Shown: in pieces, positions 43,441 through 51,650 of the stretch
Layout: each line of letters begins with the position of its first letter
Numbering within the stretch: the stretch's first letter is position 1
Source: JAUHXS01 sp965213575
GTDB taxonomy: Bacteria > Bacteroidota > Bacteroidia > Chitinophagales > JAUHXS01
DNA length: 64,000 nucleotides
Assembly: GCA_965213575.1 (NCBI GenBank)
Contig: CBDBZN010000001.1
Span: 1-64,000, forward strand
Direction of reading: 5' to 3'
Notes under the pieces: generated by a model
The model's input: only the letters and a program-made list of their open reading frames with translations
The model's database searches: none
What the model was told of the DNA's origin: nothing
Made by a program: the position numbers and the translations under genes

Positions 43441-43849
43441 ATGGTAACAGATACTATAGCAGATTATTTAACAAGAATTAGGAATGGTTTACAAGCCAAA
43501 CACAGGGGTAGTTGAAATTCCTGCTTCTAATGTTAAAAAACGTATCACTGAAATTTTATACGATCAAGGATATATTTTGAAATATAAATTTGATGAGAAA
43601 GCCGGACAAGGTGGCCAAGGAGTAATCAAAATTGCTTTAAAATATGATCGAGACACCGGCCTTCCGGTCATTCGAGAATTAAAGAGATATAGTAGGCCGG
43701 GCTTAAGAAAATATGCTTCAGGAGATAATTTGCCTAGAGTTATTAACGGATTAGGAATTTCTATAATTTCTACTTCTCAAGGTATTATGACAGACAAACA
43801 AGCAAGAGCTAATCATATTGGAGGAGAAGTCCTTTGTATGGTATCTTAA
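43441..43849 (+). CDS. rpsH: 30S ribosomal protein S8, interrupted by a one-base frameshift
   Basis: The ATG at 43441 gives VTDTIADYLTRIRNGLQAKHR, the canonical S8 start, then the frame fails at GGGG (43505-43508) and meets a TGA. Removing one G gives RVVEIPASNVKKRITEIL and continues to the stop at 43849, 135 residues in total, the family length. The end LGISIISTSQGIMTDKQARANHIGGEVLCMVS is complete. S8 organises the central 16S domain and is essential, so an inserted base in the assembly is the simplest reading. Confidence 0.93.
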
Positions 43850-43868
43850 TGAATTTAATTAATACGAT

Positions 43869-44423
43869 ATGTCAAGAATAGGAAAAGCACCCATAAATTT
43901 AGCAGACAACGTACAAGTATCAGTTACTGATAATAATGTTGTTGTAGTTAAAGGGCCTAAAGGTGAGTTAGCCCAACAAGTTAATAAAGAGATCAAAGTT
44001 GAGGTGAAGGATAAAGAAATAATCCTTTCCAGGCCTACAGAACAAAAAAGGCATAAATCTTTACATGGGCTGTACCGAGCTTTAATCAATAATATGGTTA
44101 TAGGAGTTACGGAAGGATATAAAAAAGAACTAGAATTAGTTGGAGTAGGATATAGAGCTACCAGCCAAGGGCAATTATTGGATATCGCTGTCGGTTATTC
44201 ACACCCAATAATTTTTGCTTTACCCGATGAAGTAAAAGTTTCTACAGAAACTCAAAAAGGTAAAAATCCAACGATCACTTTGGAGAGTATTGATAATCAA
44301 TTATTAGGACAGGTTGCTTCAAAAATCAGATCTATTAGAAAACCTGAGCCATATAAAGGGAAAGGTATTAAATATGCTGGTGAAATCTTGAGACGTAAAG
44401 CAGGTAAATCAGCGGCTAAATAA
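43869..44423 (+). CDS. rplF: 50S ribosomal protein L6
   Basis: 184 residues, two related beta domains: SRIGKAPINLADNVQVSV, LHGLYRALINNMVIGVTEGYKKELELVGVGYRA and the C-terminal RKPEPYKGKGIKYAGEILRRKAGKS, which contacts the sarcin-ricin loop region. Canonical length and position. Confidence 0.98.
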   Translation: MSRIGKAPINLADNVQVSVTDNNVVVVKGPKGELAQQVNKEIKVEVKDKEIILSRPTEQKRHKSLHGLYRALINNMVIGVTEGYKKELELVGVGYRATSQGQLLDIAVGYSHPIIFALPDEVKVSTETQKGKNPTITLESIDNQLLGQVASKIRSIRKPEPYKGKGIKYAGEILRRKAGKSAAK

Positions 44424-44431
44424 TAAAGACT

Positions 44432-44782
44432 ATGTTAGCTAAAAAACAGTTAAGAAGAAATAAAATCAGGTATAAAATCCGGAAAAAAGTAGCAGGGATT
44501 GCTGCTAAACCCAGAATGTCTGTGTATAGAAGTAATAAAGATATTTATGTTCAACTAATTGACGATGAACATGGACATACCATAGCAGCAGCATCATCAA
44601 GAGAAATATCTGATGATAAAAGTTCTAAAATAGAACAATCTGAAGTGGTAGGAAAAAATATAGCTGAGAAAGCTAAGGCTGCCGGTATATCAGAGGTTAC
44701 TTTTGATAGAGGCGGATATTTGTATCATGGAAGAGTGAAAGCTTTGGCTGAGGGCGCCAGGCAAGGAGGTTTAAAATTTTAA
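44432..44782 (+). CDS. rplR: 50S ribosomal protein L18
   Basis: 116 residues: RYKIRKKVAGIAAKPRMSVYRSNKDIYVQLIDD and the end FDRGGYLYHGRVKALAEGARQGGLKF. Binds 5S rRNA together with L5. Starts nine bases after rplF and ends six before rpsE. Confidence 0.98.
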   Translation: MLAKKQLRRNKIRYKIRKKVAGIAAKPRMSVYRSNKDIYVQLIDDEHGHTIAAASSREISDDKSSKIEQSEVVGKNIAEKAKAAGISEVTFDRGGYLYHGRVKALAEGARQGGLKF

Positions 44783-44788
44783 TATAAT

Positions 44789-45307
44789 ATGTCAACAGAA
44801 AGTATTCAAAGAGTAAAAGCAAGTGAGCTTGATTTAAAAGAAAAAGTCGTTGCAATTAATCGTGTAGCTAAAGTTACTAAAGGCGGTAGAACTTTTAGTT
44901 TTTCTGCTGTAGTTGTAGTAGGTAACGGAGATGGCATCGTAGGCCACGGTTTAGGTAAGGCCAGGGAGGTAACAGAGGCAATTGCAAAAGGCATTGACGA
45001 TGCTAAAAAAAATCTGATCAAAGTTCCCGTTTTACATGGAACTATCCCCCATGAACAAAGTGTTAAATTTCGATCTGCTTGGGTAATTTTAAAGCCTGCT
45101 TCCAGTGGTACCGGAGTTATTGCCGGAGGTGCTATGCGTGCGGTATTTGAAAGCGCAGGGATTACTGATATTTTGGCTAAATCTTTAGGAACTTCTAATC
45201 CACATAACGTGGTGAAAGCTACTATTGAGGCTTTAACGTTATTGCGAGACCCGCTTACAGTATCAAGGCAAAGAAGAGTTAAATTAGAAAAAGTTTTTAA
45301 AGGATAA
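44789..45307 (+). CDS. rpsE: 30S ribosomal protein S5
   Basis: 172 residues with the double-stranded RNA-binding N-domain (LKEKVVAINRVAKVTKGGRTFSFSAVVVVGNGDGIVG) and the C-domain (GTGVIAGGAMRAVFESAGITDILAKSLG). It is involved in mRNA entry and decoding fidelity. The spectinomycin loop after VTKGGR looks normal. rpmD follows after six bases. Confidence 0.98.
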   Translation: MSTESIQRVKASELDLKEKVVAINRVAKVTKGGRTFSFSAVVVVGNGDGIVGHGLGKAREVTEAIAKGIDDAKKNLIKVPVLHGTIPHEQSVKFRSAWVILKPASSGTGVIAGGAMRAVFESAGITDILAKSLGTSNPHNVVKATIEALTLLRDPLTVSRQRRVKLEKVFKG

Positions 45308-45313
45308 AAAGCT

Positions 45314-45490
45314 ATGGCTAAAGTTAAAGTAACGCAAGTTAGAAGTATAATTAATCGTCCTAATAAGCAAAGAGCAACTATGCAAGCACTAGGATTAAAT
45401 AGAATTAATAAGACGGTAGAATTAGAAGGAACTCCTCCTGTATTAGGGATGATAGAGAAAGTAAAACATCTAGTTAAAGTTGAACAATAA
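45314..45490 (+). CDS. rpmD: 50S ribosomal protein L30
   Basis: A 58-residue gene between rpsE and rplO. The translation begins MAKVKVTQVRSIINRPNKQR and continues ATMQALGLNRINKTVELEGT, then PPVLGMIEKVKHLVKVEQ. This is the ferredoxin-like L30 pattern (VTQVRS, LGLNRINKTV). Its length and place in the spc cluster confirm it. Confidence 0.96.
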   Translation: MAKVKVTQVRSIINRPNKQRATMQALGLNRINKTVELEGTPPVLGMIEKVKHLVKVEQ

Positions 45491-45534
45491 ACTTATTAAG
45501 TTTGTTCAGTTAAACTAATAAAGAAACTAAAGAA

Positions 45535-45981
45535 ATGAATTTAAATACTTTAAAACCGGCAGAAGGATCTACTAAAACAAGAAAAAGAATCGCTCGAGGA
45601 GAAGGTTCCGGAAAAGGTGGAACAGCTACGAGAGGCCACAAAGGAGCTAAGTCCAGATCGGGATATAGCCGTAAAGTTGGATTTGAAGGGGGTCAAATGC
45701 CTATTCAAAGAAGATTGCCTAAGAAAGGGTTTAAAAATATCAGCAGAATTGAGTATACCGTGATCAACTTAGATAGATTACAAGAAATGGCTGATAAACA
45801 TAAGCTTTCTTCTCTCGATATAGACACTTTAAGGAATTTGATGAGTATAGGAAAAGATGTTAAGATCAAGATATTAGGTAGAGGAGAACTTAAAGCCAAA
45901 CTAGATATTAAAGTAGATGCTTTTAGTGAATCAGCTCAGAAAGCTATTGAAAAGGCAGGGGGCAAAATCGAAAAGGCATAA
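45535..45981 (+). CDS. rplO: 50S ribosomal protein L15
   Basis: 148 residues: the basic glycine-rich N-terminus (LKPAEGSTKTRKRIARGEGSGKGGTATRGHKGAKSRSG) that winds through 23S rRNA, then GFEGGQMPIQRRLPKKGF, and the conserved C-terminal KVDAFSESAQKAIEKAGGKIE. secY follows 10 bases later. Confidence 0.97.
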   Translation: MNLNTLKPAEGSTKTRKRIARGEGSGKGGTATRGHKGAKSRSGYSRKVGFEGGQMPIQRRLPKKGFKNISRIEYTVINLDRLQEMADKHKLSSLDIDTLRNLMSIGKDVKIKILGRGELKAKLDIKVDAFSESAQKAIEKAGGKIEKA

Positions 45982-45990
45982 ATAAAATTA

Positions 45991-47325
45991 ATGAAGGGCT
46001 TAATTAATACTATTCAAAATATTTATAAAATTGACGACTTAAGGATTCGTATTCTTAATACACTTGGTTTTATATTAATTTACCGTCTAGGTTCATATGT
46101 GGTTTTACCGGGTATTGATCCTGCTGAATTGGATAATTTAAACGCTCAAGGCCAAGGCGGATTATTAGGTATTTTAAATATGTTTGCAGGAGGTGCTTTT
46201 TCCAGGGCTTCTATTTTTGCGTTGGGAATTATGCCTTATATTTCTGCTTCTATCGTGATACAATTACTGGGAATGGCCATACCTTACTTCCAAAAATTGC
46301 AAAAAGAAGGAGAAAGTGGCAGGCGAAAAATGAACCAATATACCCGCTATCTTACTATTGCTATTACTGCCGCTCAAGCTTCTGCATATGTAGTCAACTT
46401 AAATGCCATAGCCGGAGGAGCCATTGTTATCAATTCTACCTTATTCTGGCTGTCTACAGTCATTGTGCTCACAGGAGGAACAATGTTTGTAATGTGGTTG
46501 GGTGAAAAAATTACAGATAAAGGTATCGGGAATGGTATCTCCTTGATCATTATGGTAGGTATTATTGCTAACCTACCATTTGCTTTATTTGCCGAATTTA
46601 CTTCTCGGTCAGATTCCGGAGCATTAGTATTTTTCTTATTAGAAATGGTTGTCTTAGCCCTTATCATAGCAGTTGTCATTATGTTAGTACAGGGAACCAG
46701 GCGCATACCGGTACAATATGCTAAGCGGATTGTCGGAAATAAGCAGTATGGTGGTGTCAGGCAATACATTCCTTTAAAAGTAAATGCTGCAGGAGTCATG
46801 CCTATCATTTTTGCGCAAGCATTGATGTTTATACCCGCTACTATTGTTCAGTTTTTTCCTGAGTCTGATACAGGACAAGGCATTGTTAGTACCTTTTCAG
46901 ATTACACGTCTTTTTGGTATAATTTTACTTTCGGTATGTTAGTATTGCTATTTACCTATTTCTATACTGCTTTGATCGTAAATCCGGTTCAAATGGCAGA
47001 TGAAATGAAGCGAAATGGTGGGTTTATACCCGGAGTAAAACCAGGCAAAAGAACTGCTGAATTTATTGATTCTATTATGTCAAGAATTACCTTACCCGGT
47101 GCTATATTTTTAGCTTTTGTTGCTATATTACCGGCTTTTGCATCCATGTTAGGTGTAAATAGCCAATTCGCTCAATTTTTTGGCGGTACTTCATTACTTA
47201 TTTTAGTTGGAGTAGTTTTAGATACTTTACAACAAGTAGAAAGTCATTTGTTGATGCGCCATTATGATGGACTAATGAAATCCGGACGAATAAAAGGGCG
47301 TGCTTCTGCAGGAGCTGCGATATAA
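45991..47325 (+). CDS. secY: Preprotein translocase subunit SecY
   Basis: 444 residues, ten membrane helices, the channel through which signal-peptide proteins cross the inner membrane. Seen: LNTLGFILIYRLGSYVVLPGID (TM1), plug region GGLLGILNMFAGGAFSRASIFALGIMPYISASIVIQLL, cytoplasmic loop GTRRIPVQYAKR, and FIPGVKPGKRTAEFID. Typical location after rplO. The many signal peptides in this window depend on it. Confidence 0.98.
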   Translation: MKGLINTIQNIYKIDDLRIRILNTLGFILIYRLGSYVVLPGIDPAELDNLNAQGQGGLLGILNMFAGGAFSRASIFALGIMPYISASIVIQLLGMAIPYFQKLQKEGESGRRKMNQYTRYLTIAITAAQASAYVVNLNAIAGGAIVINSTLFWLSTVIVLTGGTMFVMWLGEKITDKGIGNGISLIIMVGIIANLPFALFAEFTSRSDSGALVFFLLEMVVLALIIAVVIMLVQGTRRIPVQYAKRIVGNKQYGGVRQYIPLKVNAAGVMPIIFAQALMFIPATIVQFFPESDTGQGIVSTFSDYTSFWYNFTFGMLVLLFTYFYTALIVNPVQMADEMKRNGGFIPGVKPGKRTAEFIDSIMSRITLPGAIFLAFVAILPAFASMLGVNSQFAQFFGGTSLLILVGVVLDTLQQVESHLLMRHYDGLMKSGRIKGRASAGAAI

Positions 47326-47327
47326 TA

Positions 47328-48128
47328 ATGATTCATTATAAGTCAGCAGAAGAAATTGAATTTATTCGTGAGAGTTCTTTGCTTGTTTCAAAAACTTTAG
47401 CTACTGTTGCATTAGAGATAAAGCCCGGTATTACTACTAAACGATTGGATGAAATTGCAGAAGCATTTATTTTAGACAATCATGCTGTTCCGGCTTTTAA
47501 AGGATATAATGGTTTTAAAGGTTCTGTCTGTATTTCTGTTAATGAAGAAGTAGTTCACGGTGTTCCCGGTAATAGAATATTAAAAGACGGTGATATTATT
47601 TCTGTAGATTGTGGAGTGTTGAAGAATGGTTTTTTTGGAGATTCTGCCTATACTTTTATGGTTGGTGAAGTAAGTAACCAAACTGCTAAGTTATTGGAGG
47701 TAACTAAAAACTCTCTAAGTCTAGCTATAGAACAAGTTAAACCTGGTAATCGCTTAGGAGATGTAAGTTTTGCTGTTCAGGAGTACTGTGAGAAGCAACA
47801 TCAATATGGTGTAGTCAGAGAATTGGTTGGACATGGAATTGGAGAAAATTTACATGAAAAACCCGAAGTTCCGAATTACGGGCGAAAAGGTAAAGGCATT
47901 AAAATAAAAGAAGGATTAGTAATTGCTATTGAACCAATGGTTAACTTAGGAACTAAAGATGTAATACAGTTAGAAGATGGTTGGACTATTGTATCTAAAG
48001 ATAGGTCTGTATCAGCTCATTTTGAGCACACTGTAGCAGTTACTAAACAAGGAGTAGATGTGCTTTCTACATTTGAATATATAGAAGAAGCAGTAAAACA
48101 TAATAAAGAAATAAAAGAATTAATATAA
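47328..48128 (+). CDS. map: Methionine aminopeptidase, type I
   Basis: 266 residues. Removes the initiator Met from nascent proteins. The five metal ligands are seen in the strings SVDCGVLKNGFFGDSAYTF (two Asp), RELVGHGIGENLHEKPEVPNYG (His), AIEPMVNLG (Glu) and SAHFEHTVAVT (Glu). Starts two bases after secY. It is followed by a promoter box and infA. Confidence 0.97.
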   Translation: MIHYKSAEEIEFIRESSLLVSKTLATVALEIKPGITTKRLDEIAEAFILDNHAVPAFKGYNGFKGSVCISVNEEVVHGVPGNRILKDGDIISVDCGVLKNGFFGDSAYTFMVGEVSNQTAKLLEVTKNSLSLAIEQVKPGNRLGDVSFAVQEYCEKQHQYGVVRELVGHGIGENLHEKPEVPNYGRKGKGIKIKEGLVIAIEPMVNLGTKDVIQLEDGWTIVSKDRSVSAHFEHTVAVTKQGVDVLSTFEYIEEAVKHNKEIKELI

Positions 48129-48134
48129 AAATCG

Positions 48135-48142
48135 TATATTTG
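48135..48142 (+). promoter_or_regulatory. TATATTTG -7 box before infA
   Basis: A perfect TAnnTTTG sits seven bases after the map stop and 14 bases before the infA ATG. It suggests an internal promoter for infA-rpmJ-rpsM-rpsK-rpsD-rpoA-rplQ. No clear -33 TTTG at 19-21 bases upstream. Confidence 0.5.
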
Positions 48143-48156
48143 CATTCTTTTTCGAT

Positions 48157-48375
48157 ATGGCAAAACAAGATTTGATAGAACAAGACGGAGAAATTATAGA
48201 GGCATTATCCAATGCTATGTTTAAAGCACGCTTGGAAAATGGACATGAAATTGTATGCCATATTTCGGGAAAAATGAGAATGCATTATATAAGAATACTT
48301 CCGGGTGATAAGGTAAAAGTGGAAATGTCTCCATATGATCTTTCGAAGGGTAGGATAACTTATAGATATAAATAG
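48157..48375 (+). CDS. infA: Translation initiation factor IF-1
   Basis: 72 residues, S1-type OB-fold: DLIEQDGEIIEALSNAMFKARLENGHEIVCHISGKMRMHYIRILPGDKVKVEMSPYDLSKGRITYRYK is the textbook family pattern. Binds the ribosomal A site during initiation. Its stop codon overlaps the Shine-Dalgarno sequence of rpmJ. Confidence 0.98.
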   Translation: MAKQDLIEQDGEIIEALSNAMFKARLENGHEIVCHISGKMRMHYIRILPGDKVKVEMSPYDLSKGRITYRYK

Positions 48376-48379
48376 GAGG
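48374..48379 (+). promoter_or_regulatory. Strong Shine-Dalgarno sequence for rpmJ
   Basis: AGGAGG overlaps the infA stop codon (TAG) and ends nine bases before the rpmJ ATG. It fixes the rpmJ start. Confidence 0.8.
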
Positions 48380-48388
48380 AATTTAAAA

Positions 48389-48505
48389 ATGAAAGTTAGA
48401 GCTTCAGTAAAAAAGCGTAGCGTAGATTGCAAAGTGATCAGAAGAAAGGGTAAAGTATACGTTATATGCAAAAAGACCCCAAAATTTAAACAAAGGCAAG
48501 GGTAA
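48389..48505 (+). CDS. rpmJ: 50S ribosomal protein L36 (partly zinc-ligand-free)
   Basis: A 38-residue gene between infA and rpsM. It reads MKVRASVKKRSVDCKVIRRK and continues GKVYVICKKTPKFKQRQG. Compared with the zinc form, Cys14 and Cys27 remain, but the first Cys (Ser11 here) and the final His (Phe33) are replaced, so classical zinc binding is unlikely; this is usual in Bacteroidota. A strong AGGAGG supports the start. Confidence 0.95.
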   Translation: MKVRASVKKRSVDCKVIRRKGKVYVICKKTPKFKQRQG

Positions 48506-48534
48506 TTACTCACCTTAGTGAAATTGTAATAAAT

Positions 48535-48912
48535 ATGGCAAGAATAGCAGGAATAGATATTCCCAAAAATAAAAGAGGCGAGATAGCCCTTACTTATATC
48601 TTCGGAATTGGCCGGCCAACCGCTCAAAATATTTTGAAAAAAGCCGGTGTAGACCTTAATAAAAAGGTTGATGAATGGTCAGACGAAGAAGCAACTACGA
48701 TCAGAACTATTGTAGCTGACAACTTTAAAGTTGAAGGCGCATTACGATCAGAAGTAAAAGAAAATATTAAGAGGCTGATGGATATCGGTTCTTATAGAGG
48801 TGTTCGCCACAGAAAAGGGCTTCCGGTGAGAGGGCAAAAAACTAAAACGAATGCAAGAACCAGAAAAGGAAGGAAAAAGACAGTGGCAAACAAAAAAATG
48901 GCTACTAAATAA
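48535..48912 (+). CDS. rpsM: 30S ribosomal protein S13
   Basis: 125 residues: ARIAGIDIPKNKRGEIALTYIFGIGRPTAQNIL, and the basic tail with GSYRGVRHRKGLPVRGQKTKTNARTRKGRKKTVANKK, which contacts P-site tRNA. Head protein forming bridges with the 50S. Canonical order infA-rpmJ-rpsM-rpsK-rpsD-rpoA-rplQ. Confidence 0.98.
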   Translation: MARIAGIDIPKNKRGEIALTYIFGIGRPTAQNILKKAGVDLNKKVDEWSDEEATTIRTIVADNFKVEGALRSEVKENIKRLMDIGSYRGVRHRKGLPVRGQKTKTNARTRKGRKKTVANKKMATK

Positions 48913-48943
48913 TAATTAGAAGCTAAAATAGACGAATAACAAT

Positions 48944-49336
48944 ATGGCAAAAACAGCTAAAGTAGTTAAGAAAAAAAGAAAAGTTAAAGTTGAACCGAAA
49001 GGAGCAGCAAGAATTCAAGCTAGCTTTAACAATATCATTATTACTTTCACTAATCAAAAAGGTGATGTAATTTCTTGGTCATCTGCCGGAAAAATGGGAT
49101 TTAGAGGATCAAAAAAGAATACACCATATGCTGCACAGGTTGCATCTGCCGAGGCTGCTGAAGTCGCTTATGAAGCAGGCCTCAGATCAGTAGAAGTTTT
49201 TGTAAAAGGGCCGGGTGCCGGTAGAGAGTCAGCTATCAGAGCGATTTATACTAAAGGTATTGACGTGACATTGATTACAGACGTTACACCGTTACCTCAT
49301 AACGGTTGCCGTCCTCCTAAAAGAAGAAGAGTATAG
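48944..49336 (+). CDS. rpsK: 30S ribosomal protein S11
   Basis: 130 residues. ARIQASFNNIIITFTNQKGDVISWSSAGKMGFRGSKKNTPYAAQ and GPGAGRESAIRA are diagnostic, as is the end VTPLPHNGCRPPKRRRV. Binds the 16S platform and forms part of the mRNA exit path. The N-terminal 15 residues are Lys-rich. Confidence 0.98.
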   Translation: MAKTAKVVKKKRKVKVEPKGAARIQASFNNIIITFTNQKGDVISWSSAGKMGFRGSKKNTPYAAQVASAEAAEVAYEAGLRSVEVFVKGPGAGRESAIRAIYTKGIDVTLITDVTPLPHNGCRPPKRRRV

Positions 49337-49365
49337 TTTAAAATTAATAAAACTCATAATTAACT

Positions 49366-49971
49366 ATGGCAAGATATACAGGGCCAAAAACTAAAAAAGC
49401 AAGATCATTTGGCGAAGCAATTTATGGCTTCGACAAAGCTTTCGAAAAGAAAAAATATCCTCCGGGCCAGCATGGTGCTAATAAGAGGCGAAAGTCTTCT
49501 TCAGAATATGGCGTCCAATTGAAAGAGAAACAAAAGGCGAAATATACTTATGGTGTACTGGAAAGGCAGTTTGCTAACTTATTTGAAGAAGCAAATAGAA
49601 GAAAAGGTGTTACCGGCGAAAATCTTTTGCAATTATTAGAAGCCAGGTTAGATAATACAGTATTTAGATTAGGTATTGCCCCTACTCGTAGAGCTGCAAG
49701 GCAGTTGGTTACACACAAACATGTTACAGTAAACGGCAGTATAGTTAATATACCTTCATTTTTATTAAAGCCGGGTGATCAGATAAGCATTAAGGAAAAA
49801 TCAAAAAACCTGGAGGCAGTTCAAAATTCGCTCGCAAACAAGAATACTTCTTTCCCTTGGTTAGAATGGGACCAAAATAAATTTTCGGGTGCTTTTTTAC
49901 AAATGCCTGAGCGTGAATTTATTCCTGAAAATATTAAGGAGCAATTAATAGTCGAACTTTATTCTAAATAA
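49366..49971 (+). CDS. rpsD: 30S ribosomal protein S4
   Basis: 201 residues: ARYTGPKTKKARSFGEAIYG, KYPPGQHGANKRRKSSSEYGVQLKEKQKAKYTYGVLERQF and the S4 RNA-binding domain LEARLDNTVFRLGIAPTRRAARQLVTHKHVTVNG. A primary 16S rRNA binder and, in many bacteria, an autoregulator of the alpha operon. The zinc-binding Cys motif of some S4 proteins is absent. Confidence 0.98.
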   Translation: MARYTGPKTKKARSFGEAIYGFDKAFEKKKYPPGQHGANKRRKSSSEYGVQLKEKQKAKYTYGVLERQFANLFEEANRRKGVTGENLLQLLEARLDNTVFRLGIAPTRRAARQLVTHKHVTVNGSIVNIPSFLLKPGDQISIKEKSKNLEAVQNSLANKNTSFPWLEWDQNKFSGAFLQMPEREFIPENIKEQLIVELYSK

Positions 49972-49999
49972 AATACCTAACGATTTAAATAAAACATAT

Positions 50000-50995
50000 A
50001 TGGCACTTTTAACTTTTCATAAACCCGATAAAATAATTTTACAGAAAGCTACTGATTTTGAAGGTTCTTTCGAGTTTAGGCCACTTGAACCGGGTTTTGG
50101 CGTGACCGTTGGAAATGCTTTAAGAAGAATTTTATTGTCTTCCCTAGAAGGATATGCAATTACTGCATTGAAGATAGAAGGTGTAGATCACGAGTTTGCA
50201 ACTATTAAAGGTGTTTCTCAAGATTTAGTAGACATAATCCTTAATTTAAAGCAAATTAGATTCAAGGCCGTGGGTGACAGCGATGCGATGGAAGAAAAGA
50301 TTTTCATTTCTTTAAAAGATAAAGAAACTTTTAAAGCAGGTGATATTGAAGGCTTTACTAATAATTTTAGAATTGTGAATTCAGACATGATTATTTGCAA
50401 TATGGAAAAATGGGTAAACCTAGATATTGAATTAATCATTCAAAAAGGCCGGGGTTATGTTCCTGCTGAAGACAATAAACCTAAAGATGAAGCGATCGGA
50501 TTAATTCCTATTGATGCAATCTTTACGCCTATTAAAAATGTTAAATACTTAATTGATAATACTAGGGTAGAACAAAAAACTGATTATGAAAAACTAATCA
50601 TAGATGTTACTACAGATGGTACCATCCACCCGGAAGAAGCTGTAAAAGAAGCGGCTAAAATTATGATTCAACATTTAATGTTAATATCAGATGAAAATAT
50701 TTCTTTTGATACGCACGACAATGATGAAGAGGATATCGTAGATGAGCATGTATTGCATATGAGAAAGTTATTGAAAACTTCTTTAGAGGATATGGATCTA
50801 TCAGTAAGAGCATATAACTGTTTAAAAGCAGCTAAGATCAATACATTAGCTGATATGGTAAAATATGATACTTCTGAATTATTAAAATTTAGAAATTTCG
50901 GTAAGAAATCTTTAGTAGAGATTGAAGCATTATTAGCTGAAAAAGGATTATCATTTGGAATGGATATCTCCAAATATAAATTAGGAGACGAATAG
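50000..50995 (+). CDS. rpoA: RNA polymerase alpha subunit
   Basis: 331 residues. The N-terminal dimerisation domain has RPLEPGFGVTVGNALRRILLSSLEGYAI and the C-terminal domain (about 260-325) has MDLSVRAYNCLKAAKINTLADMVKYDTSELLKFRNFGKKSLVEIEALL, the alpha-CTD that binds UP elements and activators. An acidic linker (HDNDEEDIVDE) joins them. Canonical position before rplQ. Confidence 0.98.
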   Translation: MALLTFHKPDKIILQKATDFEGSFEFRPLEPGFGVTVGNALRRILLSSLEGYAITALKIEGVDHEFATIKGVSQDLVDIILNLKQIRFKAVGDSDAMEEKIFISLKDKETFKAGDIEGFTNNFRIVNSDMIICNMEKWVNLDIELIIQKGRGYVPAEDNKPKDEAIGLIPIDAIFTPIKNVKYLIDNTRVEQKTDYEKLIIDVTTDGTIHPEEAVKEAAKIMIQHLMLISDENISFDTHDNDEEDIVDEHVLHMRKLLKTSLEDMDLSVRAYNCLKAAKINTLADMVKYDTSELLKFRNFGKKSLVEIEALLAEKGLSFGMDISKYKLGDE

Positions 50996-51017
50996 TAAGA
51001 AATAAAAAATATACGTT

Positions 51018-51593
51018 ATGAGACACGGTAAAAGTTTTAATCATCTAAGTAGAAAGTCGGCACATCGTAAATCAATGTTTGCCAACATGACTACTTCTTT
51101 GATCATGAGTAAAAGGATTAGAACAACAGTTCCTAAAGCAAAAGCTTTGAGATCATATGCAGAACCTGTAATTAATCGAGCTAAAGAAGACACAACTCAT
51201 TCGAGAAGAATGGTCTTCAAATATACTCAAGACAAAAATGCAGTAACTGAACTTTTTGGGGAAGTAGCTCAAAAAATAGGACAAAGAGCAGGAGGATATA
51301 CTCGAATCATAAAATTAGGTAATCGATTAGGTGATAATGCTGAAATGTGCTATATCGAGTTAGTTGATTTTAACGAGTTGATGGTAAAAGATAACCAACC
51401 TGCTAAAGCTAAAACTACTACTAGAAGAAGTAGAAGAGGTGGAGGCTCTAAGTCGACAACAGGAGATAAACCCGCTGCTCCTAAAAAAGAACCGGCAAAA
51501 ACATCCGAGTCTAAGCAAGCAGTAGCTAAAGAAGCTCCTAAAGCAACCGAGCAAAAACCTAAAGACGATAAAAAAGAGGATACCAGCAAATAG
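51018..51593 (+). CDS. rplQ: 50S ribosomal protein L17 with long basic/acidic tail
   Basis: 191 residues. Residues 1 to about 120 are normal L17 (MRHGKSFNHLSRKSAHRKSMFANMTTSLI, TTVPKAKALRSYAEPVI, RAGGYTRIIKLGNRLGDNAEMCYIELVDFNE). The remaining 70 are a low-complexity Ala/Lys/Thr/Pro-rich extension starting with RRSRRGGG and ending KDDKKEDTSK. Such tails are common on L17 in Bacteroidota and likely disordered. Last gene of the superoperon. Confidence 0.97.
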   Translation: MRHGKSFNHLSRKSAHRKSMFANMTTSLIMSKRIRTTVPKAKALRSYAEPVINRAKEDTTHSRRMVFKYTQDKNAVTELFGEVAQKIGQRAGGYTRIIKLGNRLGDNAEMCYIELVDFNELMVKDNQPAKAKTTTRRSRRGGGSKSTTGDKPAAPKKEPAKTSESKQAVAKEAPKATEQKPKDDKKEDTSK

Positions 51594-51613
51594 CATGATC
51601 TGATTTTATAATG

Positions 51614-51650
51614 AAAAGGGATAAGATGTTAACATCTTATCCCTTTTTTA
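51614..51650 (+). terminator. Strong terminator of the ribosomal superoperon
   Basis: A perfect 17-bp inverted repeat (arms 51614-51630 and 51631-51647, beginning AAAAGGGATAAGATG) is followed by a T-rich tract (the arm's own T run plus TTTAATTTTA). It lies 21 bases after the rplQ stop. The strongest terminator in the window. Confidence 0.9.

Noticed and set aside
34474..43515. Programmed +1 frameshifting at UGA-A, as in prfB, to explain rpsG and rpsH
   Set aside because: Skipping one base at UGA would work for both, but in fusA the conserved peptide already needs the other frame about 50 bases before the UGA. The rpsH shift at UGA would also replace the conserved VV by GS.
51360..51596. Open frames antisense to the rplQ tail
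   Set aside because: They are Ser/Phe/Leu-rich artefacts of the low-complexity Lys/Ala coding tail.
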